Part shown: positions 61,479 through 64,000 of the stretch, piece by piece
Layout: the number at the start of each line of letters is the position of its first letter
How positions within the stretch are numbered: position 1 is the stretch's first letter
Assembly (NCBI GenBank): GCA_035296965.1
Contig: DATGZX010000156.1
Coordinates: 1-64,000, forward strand
Reading direction: 5' to 3'
DNA length: 64,000 nucleotides
Source: DATGZX01 sp035296965
Lineage (GTDB): Bacteria; Planctomycetota; Planctomycetia; Gemmatales; Gemmataceae
The notes under the pieces: model-generated
Told to the model about the DNA's origin: nothing
What the model saw: the letters and a program-made list of their open reading frames with translations, nothing else
Databases searched by the model: none
Position numbers and translations under genes: made by a program

Positions 61479-64000
61479 ATGGGCGATGTCGGTTGTGTCA
61501 GCGAGGCTGAGTTACGTGCATTGGTAATCGGGGAATTACCGGAGCGAGTTGCGCGCCTGGTCACGCTCCATCTCGAAGGCTGCGCCGACTGCGAGGCGAC
61601 CGCCCGGCGACTGGATTCTCTCGCCGACCCTTTTCTCCACTCCTTGCGCCAGGCGGTTCATCCTTCCTCCGTGTCGTCCGGGCGGACGGAGACAGGTCGG
61701 CCAGGAACGAGTTCGGCTGCAAACGCGATCATTCCACCGGCATCCGAAAACAGCCCGGACACCTTCCCTGACCTGGCGCGCGCTCGGCAAAAGCCGGAGG
61801 ATCCCCTCCCGCAAACGCTCGCCGGCTATGAGATTCTCGAGGAGCTGGGGCGAGGCGGCATGGGTGTTGTCTACCGCGCTCGCCAGCTCCGGCTGGAGCG
61901 CGTGGTCGCCCTGAAGATGCTCTTGTACGGGGCGCACGCATCGATCGATCGGCGCCTGCGATTCCGGGCCGAGGCGGACGTCATTGCCCGTCTCCATCAT
62001 CCCGCTATTGTCCAGGTCTACGACGTTGGCGAGCATGAAGGCGTGCCGTTCCTCGTACTCGAATACATGAGCGGTGGCAGTCTGGAGAAAAGGCTTTCAG
62101 GCAAGCCGCTACATCCGCGGCAGGCGGCCGAGCTGGTGGAGACGCTGGCCTGGGCAGTCGATCACGCACACGGCCACGGCATCATCCATCGGGACCTCAA
62201 GCCCGCCAACATCTTGATTAGTGGCGAGGGGCGAGGGGCGAGGGGCGCGAGAGAACAAGCGAAGGAAGTTGGACTCGCTGGTTTCATTCCCAAGATCTCC
62301 GACTTTGGGCTGGCCAAGCAAGAAAACGCCGATCTGACCTCTGTCGGGAACGTCCTGGGAACGCCTTCGTACATGGCCCCGGAACAGGCTGCCGGAGCAG
62401 TTAACGCGGTTGGCCCGGCCGCCGACATTTATTCTCTTGGCGCAATCCTGTACGAGATGCTTACGGGCCGGCCGCCATTCGTGTCGGCGAGCGTTTTGGA
62501 AACGCTTGAACAGGTGCGCACCCGCGAGCCCATTGCACCGGGAAAGCTCACAATCGGCATGCCGCGCGATCTGGAGACGATCTGTCTTAAATGCCTGGAG
62601 AAAGAAGCTGGCAAGCGCTACGCCACTGCGCGAGCTTTGGCCGAGGACTTGAGGAGCTTCTTAGATGGCCGCCCCGTGCAGGCCCGGCCCATTGGGACCT
62701 TGGGGCGCTCCTGGCGTTGGGCGCGACGCAACCCCGGCTGGACTGCGATGATCGCGAGCCTGGCAGGGCTGCTCTTGATCAGCGCCGTGGGTGGGACCGC
62801 CCTTTCGGTGTGGGCTTTACGCGCCGAAAGTCAGACCCAGGAAAAACTATTTGAGTCCAGGGTCTCGGAGGCACGGGCTCTCAGCCTTAGCCGTCGTCCC
62901 GGCCAACGTTTCGAGAGTCTCGCGCTGCTGGACGAGGCCGGTCAATTAGCAAAATGGCTGCGGTTGCCAGCGGACAGGCTCAACGAGGTGCGCAACAGCA
63001 CACTCGCCGCACTCGCCATACCCGACCTGTATCCCGATAGGACGTGGCAGGGATTTCCGGAAGGGTCCGCCTACGTCGACATCGACGACGGCCTGGCGAT
63101 CTATGCGCGCACAGACCGGAGCGGCAACTGCAGCGTACGGCGCGCCGTGGATAATCGCGAGCTCCTATCTGTTCCGGGTTCGACTCAAGCTGGTCAGGAA
63201 AACTGGCCGTTTCTCAGCCGCGATGCGCGTTTCCTGGCCGTTCGTCAAGCTCACGGTGGGCTGGAAGTCTGGCAGATCGACTTGGAACAGCCCAGGAAAT
63301 TATTGACAGAACAGAAAGTTACCTGGGTCGATTTTCATCCTAGGCTGGCACAGGTCGCCGTCGCCCATGAAAACGGTTCTATCGTTCTTCACGATTTGAA
63401 TTCCGGCAAAAAAACCAGTCTCCCTCCCGATGAACTGTCGCACGACGTGGCGATCGCCTTGCACCCGAGCGAGCCACTGGTCGCCGTTGCAGCCTACACG
63501 GCCAAAGTGGTCAAGATTCGCGATTTTCGCACCGGCGAGGTCATCAAGTCCTTGGACCTACCTTCCTCTAGCGGTTTCCATGTAGCCTGGCATCCCAAAG
63601 GCCACAGCCTGGCCGTCAGCGGCGGCGGCGTCATCCGCCTGTTTGACCGGGAAACTTTCGCTTGCCGACTCACCTTCGCCGGCAACGTAGGAGGAGGCGA
63701 ACGTCTTTACTTCAATCATGCCGGCGACCGGTTAGCGACCTACGGCTGGAACCACGCCATTCAACTTTACGATGTCGCGACAGGGCACGTCGTATTCCGG
63801 GTCCCGAACGCGAAACCGATCTTTGCATTGCGATTCGACCAAGACGACCGCCGGCTTGCAGGTTTCATCGAAGGCAATCGCCTTGGAACCTGGCAAGTCG
63901 CCGACGGCAGGGAATATCGCACGCTTGTTCGTCGGTCAGCGCCGGGGGAAGGGGCCTATTTCGGCGCGTCGGTCAGCCCCGACAGCAAGCTCCTGGCAGT
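61479..64000 (+). CDS. Ser/Thr kinase with WD40-like C-terminus (3' end outside window)
   Basis: At least 840 codons, open at the window's end. N-terminus: a possible zinc-finger-like anti-sigma segment (LEGCADCEATARRLDSLAD). Kinase: LGRGGMGVVYRA, VALKML, HRDLKPANIL, SDFGLAK, YMAPEQ; a low-complexity insert GEGRGARGARE sits between the last two, from (GGGGCGA) repeats at 62223-62245. A transmembrane helix (about 430, MIASLAGLLLISAVGG) is followed by beta-propeller-like repeats (VDFHPRLAQVAVAHENGSIV; VAWHPKGHSLAVSGGGVIRL). Divergent from the third ECF sigma gene. The L-E-G-C-x2-C motif may be an anti-sigma zinc site, to be checked. Confidence 0.88.
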   Translation, partial: MGDVGCVSEAELRALVIGELPERVARLVTLHLEGCADCEATARRLDSLADPFLHSLRQAVHPSSVSSGRTETGRPGTSSAANAIIPPASENSPDTFPDLARARQKPEDPLPQTLAGYEILEELGRGGMGVVYRARQLRLERVVALKMLLYGAHASIDRRLRFRAEADVIARLHHPAIVQVYDVGEHEGVPFLVLEYMSGGSLEKRLSGKPLHPRQAAELVETLAWAVDHAHGHGIIHRDLKPANILISGEGRGARGAREQAKEVGLAGFIPKISDFGLAKQENADLTSVGNVLGTPSYMAPEQAAGAVNAVGPAADIYSLGAILYEMLTGRPPFVSASVLETLEQVRTREPIAPGKLTIGMPRDLETICLKCLEKEAGKRYATARALAEDLRSFLDGRPVQARPIGTLGRSWRWARRNPGWTAMIASLAGLLLISAVGGTALSVWALRAESQTQEKLFESRVSEARALSLSRRPGQRFESLALLDEAGQLAKWLRLPADRLNEVRNSTLAALAIPDLYPDRTWQGFPEGSAYVDIDDGLAIYARTDRSGNCSVRRAVDNRELLSVPGSTQAGQENWPFLSRDARFLAVRQAHGGLEVWQIDLEQPRKLLTEQKVTWVDFHPRLAQVAVAHENGSIVLHDLNSGKKTSLPPDELSHDVAIALHPSEPLVAVAAYTAKVVKIRDFRTGEVIKSLDLPSSSGFHVAWHPKGHSLAVSGGGVIRLFDRETFACRLTFAGNVGGGERLYFNHAGDRLATYGWNHAIQLYDVATGHVVFRVPNAKPIFALRFDQDDRRLAGFIEGNRLGTWQVADGREYRTLVRRSAPGEGAYFGASVSPDSKLLA

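Noticed and set aside
1..64000. tRNA, rRNA, riboswitch or prophage genes
   Set aside because: None recognised on either strand by reading the sequence; a dedicated scan could still find a short RNA gene.

Overview
This window is chromosomal DNA from a member of the Planctomycetota, most likely Gemmatales/Gemmataceae-like. The evidence is GC-rich coding DNA, abundant Hanks-type Ser/Thr kinases (five, two with WD40-type C-termini), ECF sigma factors paired with kinases, a beta-helix surface protein with the LEPR-XLL-type N-terminal signal, a DUF3179 secreted protein, a DUF5678-type gene remnant, and LPS-export genes (LptE, a BamD-like lipoprotein, a family 9 glycosyltransferase). No rRNA, tRNA, CRISPR array, prophage or classical insertion sequence was seen.

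Layout. 1-9.3 kb: enolase 3' end, panB, a rhamnulokinase-type sugar kinase, a YhaM-like HD nuclease with RNase R, a nucleoside-permease-type MFS transporter and a small kinase. 9.4-20.3 kb: ACT-domain protein, recA with a promoter/operator palindrome, a secreted HtrA-like protease, a TIM-barrel isomerase, a ceramidase-like protein, a HEAT-repeat protein, a lipoprotein and a large secreted protease that joins a caspase-like domain lacking its catalytic residues to an intact S41 protease. 20.7-30.3 kb: aminotransferase, kinase, PutA-like proline oxidation enzyme, WD40 protein, glycosyltransferase and methyltransferase. 30.6-38.6 kb: a sigma-kinase operon, the surface protein and a three-gene glycosyltransferase operon. 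38.6-51 kb: an accessory stretch with a two-gene cassette, a DUF5678/aspartyl-protease remnant, a DUF3179-CcmH-like fusion, palindromic repeats, a second sigma-kinase operon whose kinase carries 12 near-identical WD40 repeats, and a REP-associated tyrosine transposase (RAYT). 51-60.3 kb: minus-strand housekeeping genes (ybeY-recO-bamD-like-lptE and folP-cdaA-cdaR-proA, i.e. RNA maturation, repair, outer-membrane assembly, folate, c-di-AMP and proline synthesis). 60.7-64 kb: a third ECF sigma gene divergent from a kinase that runs off the window.

The strongest unusual signal is a family of imperfect to perfect foldback elements of about 90-115 bp. Six are scattered through the window. Five start 0-18 bases after a stop codon, and all four elements of one subtype (type B) lie in the same orientation relative to the gene they follow. 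Two of them fill intergenic gaps inside the ybeY-recO-bamD-lptE gene string, and these two show a compensated base change in the stem. A RAYT gene bounded by its own related inverted repeats lies between two degenerate copies. Together they look like a REPIN/RAYT system with a strong preference for the 3' ends of genes, possibly used as mRNA 3'-end or attenuator structures.
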